The position numbers and the translations under genes were made by a program. The notes below the pieces were generated by a model, which saw nothing but the letters and a program-made list of their open reading frames with translations, was not told the DNA's origin and made no database searches. 64,000 nucleotides of DNA from Chryseobacterium sp. OSA05B (GTDB lineage Bacteria; Bacteroidota; Bacteroidia; Flavobacteriales; Weeksellaceae): the NCBI RefSeq assembly GCF_019970065.1, contig NZ_JAHXYH010000001.1, positions 806,001 through 870,000 of the forward strand, in the 5' to 3' direction. Below are positions 42,264 through 52,144 of this stretch, one piece after another (the first letter of the stretch is position 1; the number at the start of each line of letters is the position of its first letter).

Positions 42264-43661
42264 TTAATCAACTTTATTTTTTGCAACTTGAGCCATTAAC
42301 TCTGCTTCTACAACCACTGTACCGGCTACATATCCATATCCCTGCATATGTACGATACCTCTTCGGATGGGCTCTATCAATTCAATTTTGAAAATAATAG
42401 TATCACCAGGAACTACTTTTTTCTTGAATTTCACTTTATCAATTTTGATAAAATAAGTAGAATAATTTTCCGGATCCGGAACACTTGCCAATACAAGGAT
42501 ACCTCCCGTCTGTGCCAAAGCTTCTACCTGAAGAACTCCAGGCATTACAGGCTCTTTAGGGAAATGTCCCACGAAGAAAGGCTCATTCATGGTCACATTT
42601 TTCAGACCTACTACATGAGAATCTGAAAGTTCAAGAACTTTATCGATCAGTAAGAACGGAGGTCTGTGCGGCATAAGACGCATAATTCCGTTGATATCAA
42701 ATACAGGTTCTTTGGTAAGGTCAAAATCGGGCACGTTTTTCTTTTTCTGAAGTTTCCACTGACGGTTCAGTTTTTTTGCAAACTGGGTGTTCACAAAGTG
42801 TCCCGGTTTGTTTGCAATGACTTTACCTTTTATTTTTACACCGGCTAAAGCAAGGTCACCAATTACATCAAGTAATTTATGTCTCGCCGCTTCGTTCGGA
42901 TAGTTTAATGTAAGATTGTCCAGAATACCGTTCGGTCTGATTGAAACATTGTCTTTCCCGAAGGCTTTTTTCAATTTTTCTGTAGTTTCAGGTGTAAGAT
43001 CCTTGTCTACGTAGACAATCGCATTGGAGATATCTCCTCCTCTGATCAATCCGTGATCCAGCAACATTTCCAGCTCATGTAAAAAGCTGAATGTTCTTGC
43101 AGAAGAAATTTCGTCTTTAAATTCTGAAATATTTTTAAGAGTGGCATTCTGAGTTCCCAATACTTTGGTTCCAAAATCTACCATGGTAGTCACTTCATAA
43201 GTATCTGAAGGAATAATCGTAATTTCTGATCCGGATGCAGGGTCTGCATAGCTCAAAACTTCTTTGATCACCAGGTATTCTCTGGCTATATTCTGCTCTA
43301 CGATGCCTACACTTTCAATAGCCTCAACAAAGAATTTTGATGATCCATCTAAAATGGGAGGCTCTGAGGCATCCATTTCCAGAATAGCGTTATCTACATC
43401 ACAACCTACCAGCGCAGCCAAAAGGTGTTCACACGTAGTAATTTTTACGCCCAGTTTTTCTAATGTTGTTCCTCTTTCTGTTGCTACTACATAATTAACG
43501 TCAGCTTCTACCTGAGGATGTCCCTCCAGATCTGTTCTTACGAACACAAAACCGGTATTTTCTTTAGCAGGTTTAATGGTAAGTTTTACTTCTTTACCAG
43601 TATGAAGGCCAATTCCAGAAAGCGTTACTTCTTCCTGGAGTGTTTTTTGCATATCACTCAT
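42264..43661 (-). CDS. lpxC: Bifunctional LpxC deacetylase / FabZ dehydratase
   Basis: 465 aa from the ATG at 43661. Residues about 1-300 are the zinc deacetylase LpxC (committed step of lipid A): [21 protein letters not shown] and [12 protein letters not shown] carry the zinc ligands. Residues about 315-465 are the hotdog-fold dehydratase Fab[15 protein letters not shown] and [20 protein letters not shown]. The fusion is known in Bacteroidota. The start overlaps the lpxD stop as ATGAGTGA (8 nt); an upstream frame to 43688 lies within lpxD and is rejected. Confidence 0.96.
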   Translation of the reverse strand: MSDMQKTLQEEVTLSGIGLHTGKEVKLTIKPAKENTGFVFVRTDLEGHPQVEADVNYVVATERGTTLEKLGVKITTCEHLLAALVGCDVDNAILEMDASEPPILDGSSKFFVEAIESVGIVEQNIAREYLVIKEVLSYADPASGSEITIIPSDTYEVTTMVDFGTKVLGTQNATLKNISEFKDEISSARTFSFLHELEMLLDHGLIRGGDISNAIVYVDKDLTPETTEKLKKAFGKDNVSIRPNGILDNLTLNYPNEAARHKLLDVIGDLALAGVKIKGKVIANKPGHFVNTQFAKKLNRQWKLQKKKNVPDFDLTKEPVFDINGIMRLMPHRPPFLLIDKVLELSDSHVVGLKNVTMNEPFFVGHFPKEPVMPGVLQVEALAQTGGILVLASVPDPENYSTYFIKIDKVKFKKKVVPGDTIIFKIELIEPIRRGIVHMQGYGYVAGTVVVEAELMAQVAKNKVD

Positions 43662-44685
43662 TAGTTTTATCTTTTGAGGTATCCTCAAGATTATTTATTC
43701 TTCGTACAATTTCAGTGAAATTTCTGAAATGAACATAGTTTCTAAGATAGTCATTGTAGCTGATCGCGGGAGATCCGTACAGCGTCTCTTTATCATTCAC
43801 GCTTGAATTCACCCCACTTTGAGCCTGAATTTTCACCTGGTTGCCAATTTTGATATGGCCTACCACTCCTACCTGTCCTCCAATCTGGTTCCAGTCTCCG
43901 ATGGTTGTAGAACCTGCGATTCCGGCCTGTGCTGCAATAACGTTGTTCTGACCGATCTTCACATTATGAGCGATCTGAATCAGATTATCGATCTTCGTTC
44001 CTTTTCCGATGATGGTGGAACCAATAGTAGCTCTGTCGATGCTACAGTTTGAACCGATTTCCACATCGTCTTCAATGATCACATTACCTAGCTGAGGAAT
44101 CTTTTTGAATCCTTCAGCGGTGGGCTGAAAACCGAATCCGTCGCCACCCACAACCGTATTGGAATGGATCACACAATTATCCCCGATAATACAATAGTCA
44201 TAAATTCTGGCACCACTGTCAATTTTACAATTTTTACCGATCTTTACTCCCTTACCGATATACACATGCGGATAAATCTGCGCCCCTTCTCCGATCTTAG
44301 CTTTCTCCGAAACATAAGTAAATGCCCCGATGTACGCTTTATCACCGATCACAGCAGTTTCATGAATAGAGGAACCGGTTTCGATTCCCTCTTTTCTTCC
44401 CTGCATTTCCTGATACAGATTCATTAAGATCTGGAAAGAAAGATAGGCATCCTTTACAACAATTAAGGTAGGATTATAATTAACTTTATCTATAAGTTTT
44501 TCCGAAACAATAATAACGGAGCATTTTGAGGTATCTAAAAAATGTGAAAATCGATCTTGTGCTATAAAAGAAAGATGCCCTGATTCACCATTCTCAATTG
44601 GTGAAACCCCAGTAATAACCGTACTTTCGTCGCCTATTATTTGTCCGTCAATAAAACTTGCAATTTGCGAAGCTGTAAATTCCAT
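43654..44685 (-). CDS. lpxD: UDP-3-O-(3-hydroxyacyl)glucosamine N-acyltransferase
   Basis: 343 aa from the ATG at 44685 ([14 protein letters not shown]); a TTG three codons upstream is not needed. Third enzyme of lipid A synthesis. It has the uridine-binding N-domain, hexapeptide helix (about 110-300) and the catalytic His240 ([10 protein letters not shown]), with the second His277 (GVVGHIKIG), matching E. coli His239 and His276. A TATCTTTG promoter element sits only 7 bp upstream. It begins the lpxD-lpxC/fabZ-lpxA-efp series. Confidence 0.95.
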   Translation of the reverse strand: MEFTASQIASFIDGQIIGDESTVITGVSPIENGESGHLSFIAQDRFSHFLDTSKCSVIIVSEKLIDKVNYNPTLIVVKDAYLSFQILMNLYQEMQGRKEGIETGSSIHETAVIGDKAYIGAFTYVSEKAKIGEGAQIYPHVYIGKGVKIGKNCKIDSGARIYDYCIIGDNCVIHSNTVVGGDGFGFQPTAEGFKKIPQLGNVIIEDDVEIGSNCSIDRATIGSTIIGKGTKIDNLIQIAHNVKIGQNNVIAAQAGIAGSTTIGDWNQIGGQVGVVGHIKIGNQVKIQAQSGVNSSVNDKETLYGSPAISYNDYLRNYVHFRNFTEIVRRINNLEDTSKDKTNE

Positions 44686-44691
44686 ATTCTG

Positions 44692-44699
44692 CAAAGATA
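44692..44699 (-). promoter_or_regulatory. -7 element of the lpxD promoter
   Basis: TATCTTTG on the minus strand, ending 6 bp before the ATG at 44685. It implies a near-leaderless lpx transcript. Confidence 0.6.
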
Positions 44700-44757
44700 A
44701 GAAATTCTGTAATTCGCAAACATTTTTTGATTTTAGGAACGTGAATTTTAATACTAT

Positions 44758-45984
44758 TTAAGAAATTATGTTGGAAATATCCCTTGGAAATGTGAGAATA
44801 TACCTGGCCGTCTTATGGACCATAAGCCCCGACAGCAGCTGGTCCTGGGACTCTTCCAGCCTTATCTTTTTACCATCTTTCTGAAGAAGGTAAATCGGCT
44901 GCTTTTCGGTATCATACGGCAGTAATTTTCTTTTTATCTCATGCACAAGCTCCTTTCCATTATCGATTCCGAAAAATTCATTGGTCTTTTTTATTTTTTC
45001 TTCAATAAATTCCGGATCAAAAGGACGCGTTGAAATTACCGTTTTGGGAAGATTTCGCTGAATGACGCACTTACACCAATAGGAAAGGATAAAGTCGTCA
45101 GAAGTCTGCCAGGATTTCATGGCATGAATTATATCATTATCATCAAGCTGGTTAAACCGATAAATATCCTCATCAGTCGCTGAACTTTTTGCGCGGTGCA
45201 GAAAATACTTCAGATTCTCCCCTGCCGGCAGATCCATACCCTGCGAAACCAGATATTTTGCTCTCTCCAAGATCTTAACCAAAAGAAACTCAGCCAGTGC
45301 CGATGTTTTATGATAATACACCTGCCAGTACATAAACATTCTGGCCGTCAGAAAATTTTCAATAGAATAAACGCCTTTAGCATCAATGACCAATTCGCCT
45401 TCACTGCAGACATTCATCATGGAAATAATTCTCTGGGTATTAATATTTCCTTCTGAAACACCTGTAAAAAAACTGTCTCTATTTAAATAATCCAGTCTGT
45501 CAACATCAAGCTGCGAAGAAATAAGCTGGTTGAAAAATTTTCTATGGTATTTCCCCTGAAACATTTCGATCGCTACAGAAAGCTGCCCTCCAAATTCTTC
45601 ATTTAATTTATTCATCAGTAACAGCGAAAGTTTTTCGTGGTGCCAGTCGTCCATCAGCATATTTTCCAGAGCGTGGGAAAACGGTCCGTGTCCGATATCG
45701 TGCATCAGAATCGCAAGCATAGCCCCTTTTTCTTCCTCTTCGGTGATCTTAATTCCTTTCTGACGCAGGGTTTCCAATGCGGTAAACATCAGATGCATTG
45801 CTCCCAGTGCATGATGAAATCTTGTATGCGTAGCTCCCGGAAAGATGAGATTCAAAAGTCCAGTCTGACCTATCCTTCTCAATCTTTGAAAATAGGGATG
45901 TTCTATGACGTCAAATAAAATTTCGTGTGGGATTCTGATGAAACCATGAACGGGGTCGTTGATGATCTTTAGCTTATTCTGCAT
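44758..45984 (-). CDS. HD-domain phosphohydrolase (dGTPase-like)
   Basis: 408 aa from the ATG at 45984 (MQNKLKIINDPVHGFI). HD-type metal ligands: His in THTRFHHALG (about 57-66), His-Asp in LMHDIGHGPFSHALE (about 95-109) and a distal Asp in QLDVDRLDYLNRDS. The order RLRRIGQTGLLNLIFPGATHTRF matches dNTP triphosphohydrolase-like proteins widely placed beside lpxD in Bacteroidota. Substrate probably (d)NTP; not certain. The upstream Met at 46008 adds eight residues that are not conserved in style. Confidence 0.88.
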   Translation of the reverse strand: MQNKLKIINDPVHGFIRIPHEILFDVIEHPYFQRLRRIGQTGLLNLIFPGATHTRFHHALGAMHLMFTALETLRQKGIKITEEEEKGAMLAILMHDIGHGPFSHALENMLMDDWHHEKLSLLLMNKLNEEFGGQLSVAIEMFQGKYHRKFFNQLISSQLDVDRLDYLNRDSFFTGVSEGNINTQRIISMMNVCSEGELVIDAKGVYSIENFLTARMFMYWQVYYHKTSALAEFLLVKILERAKYLVSQGMDLPAGENLKYFLHRAKSSATDEDIYRFNQLDDNDIIHAMKSWQTSDDFILSYWCKCVIQRNLPKTVISTRPFDPEFIEEKIKKTNEFFGIDNGKELVHEIKRKLLPYDTEKQPIYLLQKDGKKIRLEESQDQLLSGLMVHKTARYILTFPRDISNIIS

Positions 45985-46194
45985 TGAAAGGTAGATATTA
46001 GTAAACAAAGTTAGGGATTTTAAATTTTAGCCTTATTTAATTTTCATTCATAATCATCTTAAAACTAACCAGAATCAAAAAAAAAAGGAATAAGTCCGGT
46101 CATCTCATTAAATTTAAGTATATTAATTTTTAAAATTATTCCTGCCATAAATTAATTAACATGAATAATTACTTTTCATCCAACACGCTAAACT

Positions 46195-46968
46195 ATGAGT
46201 GACAAAAAATTTAATATTGCTATTCTTATTGATGGTGACAATGCTCAGGCTAAATTGTTAAAAGAAACCATTGAAGAGGTTTCAAAATACGGCAAAGCTA
46301 CGATCAGGAGGATTTATGGAGACTGGACCTCCCAAAGTATGAATTCCTGGAAAGATCTTGTCAATCTCTATTCCATCAATCCTATTCAAAAATTCTCATA
46401 TACCAGCGGGAAAAATTCAACGGATGGAGCCATGATTATTGATGCTATGGATATTTTGCACGGGAAAAGTGTTGAAGGCTTCTGTATCGTATCAAGTGAC
46501 AGCGACTATACCGGTCTGGCCAAAAGGATCCGTGAGGAAGGCCTTTTTGTCATGGGTATCGGAGAGAAAAAAACGCCTGAAGCTTTTGTGAAATCCTGCG
46601 ATATATTTACTTATACTGAAAATATCACCCCTAAAATAAAAAAGGAATCAAAAGCTGAAAACCAAAAGGTCAAAGAAAACAAAAGTAAAGATCCTGTAAA
46701 AAAAGAAGCTGTTACTCCTAAAATCCCTGAATTTCAAAGTTTTTTATCCAGGAAGGACGAGGAAACTATCGCAAAAGCATTTGAAATTTCTGCCAATGAA
46801 AATGATATGGCTTTTATTTCTACCCTAGGTACCAATATCAGAAAGATCGATCCCAGTTTTGACTCCAGAACCTATGGGTATTCCACTCTATCAAAATTAT
46901 TTGATGACCTGCCTCATTTTGAAGTGGTGAGAAATGAGACGAACCATCCGTTAGTGAAAAAAAAATAG
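46195..46968 (+). CDS. NYN-domain protein with C-terminal OST-HTH/LOTUS domain
   Basis: 257 aa. Residues about 5-140 are a NYN (PIN-like) ribonuclease fold of the LabA/MARF1 type: IAILIDGDNAQ, STDGAMIIDAMDILHG and FCIVSSDSDYTGLAKRIREEG carry the acidic metal-binding residues. A Lys-rich linker (about 145-180) leads to an OST-HTH/LOTUS domain (FISTLGTNIRKIDPSFDSRTYGYSTLSKLFDDLPHF), which binds RNA, often G-quadruplex. Probably an RNA-processing nuclease. Monocistronic, divergent from the HD protein. Confidence 0.9.
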   Translation: MSDKKFNIAILIDGDNAQAKLLKETIEEVSKYGKATIRRIYGDWTSQSMNSWKDLVNLYSINPIQKFSYTSGKNSTDGAMIIDAMDILHGKSVEGFCIVSSDSDYTGLAKRIREEGLFVMGIGEKKTPEAFVKSCDIFTYTENITPKIKKESKAENQKVKENKSKDPVKKEAVTPKIPEFQSFLSRKDEETIAKAFEISANENDMAFISTLGTNIRKIDPSFDSRTYGYSTLSKLFDDLPHFEVVRNETNHPLVKKK

Positions 46969-47112
46969 GTCTTATCAGCAACCGTCATTATAATTGACAT
47001 TCAAATCCATAAGACCATTCTGATCAAAAATATAAAACGTCCTTCAGCAAGCTTTTACAATTTTTTATGAAGCTTACTTATGTTACGCTTTGCGTGATAT
47101 TGGTTTTACATT

Positions 47113-47120
47113 TACCTTTG
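47113..47120 (+). promoter_or_regulatory. Candidate -7 element of the S41 peptidase promoter
   Basis: TACCTTTG (TAnnTTTG), 27 bp before the ATG, with TTGG about 10-15 bp upstream. Confidence 0.5.
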
Positions 47121-47147
47121 ATCGCTTTAATAAACTAGTATCCCTTC

Positions 47148-48791
47148 ATGAAAAGCTTATTCATTTTCATCATATGCTTTTTAAGTATCCCCTTTTCTGC
47201 ACAAACTTTATCTGAGACTCAAAAACTGGAGTCGCTCTGTAAAGTCTGGGGATTTTTAAAATATTACCATCCTCATGTGGCAAAAGGAGACTTTGAATGG
47301 GATCAGGAGCTTTTAAAAAAGATAGACGAACTTGACCATATCCGTAACAAAGATCAATTGAATGAATTGTATTTTAAATGGATCAATAACCTCGGGAAAG
47401 TTGATGAATGTAAAAAATGTTCGACGGAGAATAAAGAGAAGGTTTATTTTCTGAGAAATTTTGATCTGGGCTGGATGAACGATAAACACTTGTTCAATGA
47501 AAAAGTAAGTCGTCAGCTTTTGTTTATTCAAAACAACAGAAATCTCGGAAGTAATCATTACATCGGAAATGGCGGAAAAAAGGTTTATTTCAAAAATGAG
47601 AATTCATACGGTTCAAAATTTACGACCAAACAGACGAGCCTGTTGGAACTTTTCAGATACTGGAATCTGGTAGAGTATTTTTTTCCTTATAAGTATCAGA
47701 CTGATCAGAACTGGAATGATGTCTTAACCGAGATGATCCCGAAATTTCTCAATGTCAATACTGACGAAAGCTATCATCTTACGCTCGCTGAACTGGTGAC
47801 CAAAGTGGATGACTCCCATGCTTTCCTGTATTCCCCTTTAATCAATGCCCATCAGTATGGGAGAAGAAAAGTTCCTGTAGAATATACATATGCGGAAGGA
47901 AAACTGGTGGTAACCAAGATTCTTCCCAATAAATTCAACGAAGAAATTCCTCTGAAAAAGGGCGATGTCATTTATGATCTGAATGGCCGGACCATCCCGC
48001 AAATGGTGAACAGTTTTGGAAAATATGTTCCTGCCTCCAATTCCTGGGGGAAAATTACAAAAGTAAAAAGCCTTTTTCTTTTCAGCAATAATGATTCTAT
48101 TACGATTAAAATTGAACGGAACGGCCAGAATCTGAGTTTGACAACTCCAACCTATCTTCTCAAAGATATCGTCTGGGAAAAACCAGCAGCTATCCAAAAA
48201 TGGAAGTTTCTGGATGCAGAGCAAAAGACAGGGTATGTGAATATGGGGATCATTGAAAAGAGTGATCTGGACGATATGTACAGGGAACTAAAATCTGCAA
48301 ATTCCATTATTTTTGATCTGAGAAATTATCCCAAACAGACGATCTTTCCTTTAAGCAGGATGATTCTGCCGGAAAAATCAATTTATTATCAATTTAATTT
48401 TCCGGAGACCGATTATTTGAGTAAATTTTATAGCGCAAAAAACACCATCGGCAGAAAGAACCCGGACTACTATAAAGGAAACGTAGTGGTTTTGGCAGAT
48501 GAGAATACGCAGAGTCAGGCAGAGACTACCACTATGATGTTTAAGCAGCATCCGAAAGCAAAAGTCATTGGCAGCAACACGTCAGGGGCCAATGGTGACA
48601 TCATCAGGTTTAAAATTGCGGATCTGGATACCTGCTTTACAGGATTGGGTGCCTATTATCCGGATGGAAGGGAGACCCAGAGGATAGGAATCATTCCTGA
48701 TATTGTGGTAAAACCTACGGTAAAAGGCGTACAGGAAGGAAAAGACGAAGTTCTGGAAAGAGCTTTAGAATATATAAAGACCGGTTTTTAA
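47148..48791 (+). CDS. S41 family peptidase (C-terminal processing peptidase type)
   Basis: 547-aa secreted serine protease with signal peptide (ending IPFSAQ). A helical N-terminal domain (ESLCKVWGFLKYYHPHV) is followed by a PDZ-like segment (KGDVIYDLNGRTIPQMV, about 265-281), then the tail-specific protease core. The nucleophile Ser is in ENTQSQAET (about 460-468); SQAE replaces the more usual SxAE. SNTSGANGD follows. It is one of several paralogues likely in such genomes. Periplasmic or surface protein processing is the expected role. Confidence 0.9.
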   Translation: MKSLFIFIICFLSIPFSAQTLSETQKLESLCKVWGFLKYYHPHVAKGDFEWDQELLKKIDELDHIRNKDQLNELYFKWINNLGKVDECKKCSTENKEKVYFLRNFDLGWMNDKHLFNEKVSRQLLFIQNNRNLGSNHYIGNGGKKVYFKNENSYGSKFTTKQTSLLELFRYWNLVEYFFPYKYQTDQNWNDVLTEMIPKFLNVNTDESYHLTLAELVTKVDDSHAFLYSPLINAHQYGRRKVPVEYTYAEGKLVVTKILPNKFNEEIPLKKGDVIYDLNGRTIPQMVNSFGKYVPASNSWGKITKVKSLFLFSNNDSITIKIERNGQNLSLTTPTYLLKDIVWEKPAAIQKWKFLDAEQKTGYVNMGIIEKSDLDDMYRELKSANSIIFDLRNYPKQTIFPLSRMILPEKSIYYQFNFPETDYLSKFYSAKNTIGRKNPDYYKGNVVVLADENTQSQAETTTMMFKQHPKAKVIGSNTSGANGDIIRFKIADLDTCFTGLGAYYPDGRETQRIGIIPDIVVKPTVKGVQEGKDEVLERALEYIKTGF

Positions 48792-48924
48792 ATAGATTAA
48801 ATAGAAGTAATGATTCACCGGATTTTCATTTAACTAATATTTAACTATTATTCTCTCTAATTTGTGAGAATTTAAAAGGAATTGGTCAACATTTTGATAC
48901 AATAACCATGTAAAAAATTAAATT

Positions 48925-50469
48925 ATGTCGGAAAAGATATTATGGATAGATGATGAAATAGATTTACTCAAACCCCATATCGTATTTTTAGAAAAAAAAG
49001 GTTATCATGTAACCCCTGTTAATAACGTGAACGAAGCTCTGGAATTAATGGATTCAGAAAAGTTCGCGTTAACGCTTATTGATGAAAATATGCCCGGCAT
49101 TTCGGGACTGGAAGCCATTCCCATGATTAAGGAGAAAGACAACTCTTTAAAGATCGTGATGGTCACAAAAAGTGAGGAGGAACATATTATGGAAGAAGCC
49201 ATCGGATCTCAGATCGCTGATTACATTCTTAAGCCTGTAAATCCTAACCAGATTTTACTATCACTAAAAAAGAATCTGCAGGAGGACAATCTTGTGGAGC
49301 AAAAAACAATTCTTCAGTACCAGCAGGAATTCAGAAACCTATCTATGGAGCTTTCTTATCTGAGAACCTATCAGGAATGGGCAGAATATTATAAGAAGAT
49401 ATTAAGCTGGGAAATTAAGTTTGATAAGGTAGCAGATAATGAATTTGCAGATCTATTGCAGTCGCAGAAAGAAGAAGCCAATATTCAGTTCGCTAAATTC
49501 ATTGAAAAAAATTATGAAGGCTGGCTTACGGATTCCGACAAACCGATGATGAGCCACACGCTTTTCAAAGAAAAAATCAAAACTGAAGTAGAAAAAGAAA
49601 AAGTTCTTCTTCTGATGGTGGATAACCTCCGTTATGACCAGTGGAAAGTGATCGAACCTTTATTTACAAAATATTACAATAAAGTTTCGGAAGATTATTA
49701 TTACAGTATTCTTCCTACGGCTACCCAGTACGCAAGAAACTCCTTCTTTGCAGGCCTTATGCCGTCTGAGATCGAGAAACGTTTCCCGGAAAAATGGTTC
49801 AATGATAATGAAGAGGGAAATAAAAATGAATTTGAGCGTGACTTCCTGGATGACCAGATGAAGAGAATCGGTCTGGGATCTAAATCAATGAAATATCTAA
49901 AAGTTTTGAATGCAGATTTTGAGCGTAAGATTTATGATGATTTCAACCAGCACAAGAACAACGATCTATTGGTCATTGTTTACAACTTTATCGATATCCT
50001 TTCACATGCTAAGACGGATAATCATATTGTAGATCAGCTGATCCGTGATGATAAAACGTTCAGATCTCTTACCTATAACTGGTTTGAAAATTCATCGATT
50101 TTAAAAATCATTAAGTTAGCAGCAGAAAGCGGATACAAACTTGTGATCACTACAGACCACGGAACGGTGTACGTAAAAAGACCTAGTAAGGTAGTGGGTG
50201 ACCGTGAAACATCAACGAATATCCGTTATAAAACAGGAAAAAGCTTAACCTACGACGACAGCGATGTGTGGGCCATCACCAATCCTGAAAAACTGTTCCT
50301 GCCTAAAGGAAATTTAAGTTCAAAATATATTTTTGCTAAAAACAATATTTTCCTGGCTTATCCTAAGAATTACAATCATTTTGTAAATTACTATAAAGAA
50401 ACCTACCAGCACGGTGGAATCTCATTGGAGGAATGTATCATTCCTATCAGCATTTTAGAACCCAAGTAG
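48925..50469 (+). CDS. porX: T9SS response regulator PorX (receiver plus PglZ domain)
   Basis: 514 aa. Receiver domain 1-120 with acidic Asp9 and Asp10, phospho-acceptor Asp53 (LIDENMPG) and Lys in ILKPVNP. After a helical linker, residues about 205-514 are a PglZ/alkaline-phosphatase-like domain (LMVDNLRYDQWKVIEPLF; TTDHGTVYV, GDRETSTNIRYKTGK). PorX and the sensor PorY control type IX secretion and gliding in Bacteroidota; the PglZ part is reported to cleave cyclic or linear oligonucleotides. PorY is not in this window, which is usual. Confidence 0.95.
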   Translation: MSEKILWIDDEIDLLKPHIVFLEKKGYHVTPVNNVNEALELMDSEKFALTLIDENMPGISGLEAIPMIKEKDNSLKIVMVTKSEEEHIMEEAIGSQIADYILKPVNPNQILLSLKKNLQEDNLVEQKTILQYQQEFRNLSMELSYLRTYQEWAEYYKKILSWEIKFDKVADNEFADLLQSQKEEANIQFAKFIEKNYEGWLTDSDKPMMSHTLFKEKIKTEVEKEKVLLLMVDNLRYDQWKVIEPLFTKYYNKVSEDYYYSILPTATQYARNSFFAGLMPSEIEKRFPEKWFNDNEEGNKNEFERDFLDDQMKRIGLGSKSMKYLKVLNADFERKIYDDFNQHKNNDLLVIVYNFIDILSHAKTDNHIVDQLIRDDKTFRSLTYNWFENSSILKIIKLAAESGYKLVITTDHGTVYVKRPSKVVGDRETSTNIRYKTGKSLTYDDSDVWAITNPEKLFLPKGNLSSKYIFAKNNIFLAYPKNYNHFVNYYKETYQHGGISLEECIIPISILEPK

Positions 50470-50505
50470 TTTTTTTCATAGTTTATTTAAAATTTTGGGT
50501 TTAAG

Positions 50506-50533
50506 GCGGCAAAAATCGAATGATTTTTGCCGC
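50506..50533 (+). terminator. Intrinsic terminator after porX
   Basis: 12-bp stem GCGGCAAAAATC/GATTTTTGCCGC, loop GAAT, then CTTCTTTTTT. Confidence 0.88.
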
Positions 50534-50590
50534 TTCTTTTTTACAGCTCTTTCAATAATCTTAAAGAGTTTCTATCTTAGCAAAAAAACA

Positions 50591-50884
50591 ATGTTTATTA
50601 TTTCGCTGACGTACAAAACTTCACTTGAAGATGTAGAACATTTCATTCCAGAACACAATGATTTTCTAGACCAACACTACACTGCCGGGCATTTTATTGC
50701 TTCAGGAAGAAAAGAACCGAGGAACGGAGGAATAATTCTTGCCAATGCCGGTTCTAAGAATGAAGTTGAAGAAATCATCAGCAAAGATCCTTTTTATATT
50801 CATCAGGTAGCAGATTATGAAATCATTGAATTTATTCCATCAAAATACAACGAAAACTTTAAATTTTTTATAACAAACTCATGA
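50591..50884 (+). CDS. YciI-like protein
   Basis: 97 aa from the ATG at 50591. A ferredoxin-like fold of the YciI/YCII family: HNDFLDQHYTAGHFIASG holds the conserved His and Asp pair, and DPFYIHQVADYEIIEF is the C-terminal block. Biochemical role poorly known. A longer frame back to 50495 would run through the porX terminator and is rejected. Its stop overlaps the next start as ATGA, so the two are coupled. Confidence 0.85.
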   Translation: MFIISLTYKTSLEDVEHFIPEHNDFLDQHYTAGHFIASGRKEPRNGGIILANAGSKNEVEEIISKDPFYIHQVADYEIIEFIPSKYNENFKFFITNS

Positions 50885-51645
50885 AGTTAATCACCTATAA
50901 TGTCAACGGAATCAGGGCTGCCTTTACGAAAGATTTCTTAGGCTGGCTGAAGACTGCTGATCCGGACATCGTCTGCATTCAGGAAAGCAAAGCGGGAAAC
51001 GATCAGATCGATATCGAAAGCCTTGAAAAAATCGGTTATCACAGTTATTGGCATTCCGCAGTAAGAAAAGGCTACAGCGGCGTCGGAATTGCGTCTAAAA
51101 TCAAACCGAGTCATGTGGAATACGGATGTGGTATAGAAAGCTATGATAATGAAGGCAGGATCATCCGTGCGGATTTTGACAGCTACTCTGTGATTTCAGT
51201 CTATGTACCTTCCGCAAGTAATATTGAAAGGCTGGAATTCAAAATGCAGTTCTGCCATGATTTCCTTACTTATATAAAGGAGCTGCGCAAAACGATCCCT
51301 AACCTTATTATTTCGGGAGATTTTAATATCTGTCACCAGGCGATCGATATTCACGATCCGATTCGTTTAAAGAACGTTTCCGGCTTCTTACCGATGGAAA
51401 GAGAATGGATGACCAGCTTTATCGAAGAATGTGAGCTGATCGACAGTTTCCGTTTTTTTAATAGCGAACCGGATAATTATACGTGGTGGAGCTACAGACA
51501 GAATTCGAGGGCAAAGAATAAAGGCTGGAGACTGGATTACAATTTTGCCACTTACACGCTTAAAGATAAGCTCTCAAGAGCAGTGATATTAAAGGAGGCC
51601 GTTCATTCCGACCACTGTCCTGCTTTATTGGAATTCAATATATAG
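50881..51645 (+). CDS. xth: Exodeoxyribonuclease III
   Basis: 254-aa AP endonuclease/3' exonuclease of base-excision repair. EEP-superfamily blocks: MKLITYNVNGIRAA, CIQESKAG (metal-binding Glu), SGDFNICH (Asp and Asn), WWSYRQNSRAKNKGWRLDY and SDHCPALLEF (catalytic His). The length fits. Translationally coupled to the YciI gene by ATGA. A terminator follows. Confidence 0.95.
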   Translation: MKLITYNVNGIRAAFTKDFLGWLKTADPDIVCIQESKAGNDQIDIESLEKIGYHSYWHSAVRKGYSGVGIASKIKPSHVEYGCGIESYDNEGRIIRADFDSYSVISVYVPSASNIERLEFKMQFCHDFLTYIKELRKTIPNLIISGDFNICHQAIDIHDPIRLKNVSGFLPMEREWMTSFIEECELIDSFRFFNSEPDNYTWWSYRQNSRAKNKGWRLDYNFATYTLKDKLSRAVILKEAVHSDHCPALLEFNI

Positions 51646-51661
51646 AAAGGAGTACAAAAGT

Positions 51662-51690
51662 AAAAAGCCAGCTGAATCAGCTGGCTTTTT
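51662..51690. terminator. Bidirectional intrinsic terminator
   Basis: AAAAAGCCAGC/GCTGGCTTTTT stem with a TGAATCA loop, between convergent xth and rlpA-like genes. Confidence 0.9.
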
Positions 51691-51708
51691 TAAATTTAAA
51701 TCATAAAT

Positions 51709-52080
51709 TTAGTCGACAATTTCATATTCAACCGGAATAGTACCATGACTGATATCTCCGATTTCATCGAACGCGGCTTTAGAAATATCTAATGCTCTTG
51801 ATGCATGGAAAGGTCCTCTATCATTAATCTTCACTATCACCTGTTTTCCATTGTTCAGATTGGTAACTCTAATATTAGTTCCAAACGGAAGCGTTCTGTT
51901 TGCAGCGGTGAACTTTGAATTACTAAAAATCTCTCCGCTTGCTGTTTTTCTACCATTAAACTTATCGTGGTAGTACGATGCATAACTTGTTTTCTTCGCA
52001 TCTAAGGTATTACCTGTAAAAGAATAAACACCTAAGGTTGAAATCATCATTATGATTACGAGAATGAATCTTTTCATCAT
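51709..52080 (-). CDS. RlpA-like septal lytic-transglycosylase-type protein
   Basis: 123 aa with a signal peptide (about 1-20). The double-psi beta-barrel of RlpA is complete: SYASYYHDKFNGRKTASGEIF, FTAANRTLPFGTNIRVTNL and VKINDRGPFHASRALDISKAAFDEIG (catalytic Asp in NDRGPF). RlpA enzymes cut glycan strands lacking stem peptides at the septum. No SPOR domain is present, unlike E. coli RlpA, so septal targeting is unsure. It faces a long non-coding region with a striking GTTAA array upstream. Confidence 0.9.
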   Translation of the reverse strand: MMKRFILVIIMMISTLGVYSFTGNTLDAKKTSYASYYHDKFNGRKTASGEIFSNSKFTAANRTLPFGTNIRVTNLNNGKQVIVKINDRGPFHASRALDISKAAFDEIGDISHGTIPVEYEIVD

Positions 52081-52106
52081 CTTGAATTTTATTGGTTTTG
52101 ACGGAG

Positions 52107-52114
52107 CAAAAGTA
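52107..52114 (-). promoter_or_regulatory. Candidate -7 element of the rlpA-like gene
   Basis: TACTTTTG (TAnnTTTG) on the minus strand, 26 bp before the ATG. Confidence 0.5.
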
Positions 52115-52144
52115 TAAGGAATGTTGTAAAGTCCCTACTCCATA

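Noticed and set aside
46969..47017. GGTCTTAT...ATAAGACC inverted repeat after the NYN gene
   Set aside because: 8-bp arms with a 33-nt loop and no T-run; too weak for a terminator call.
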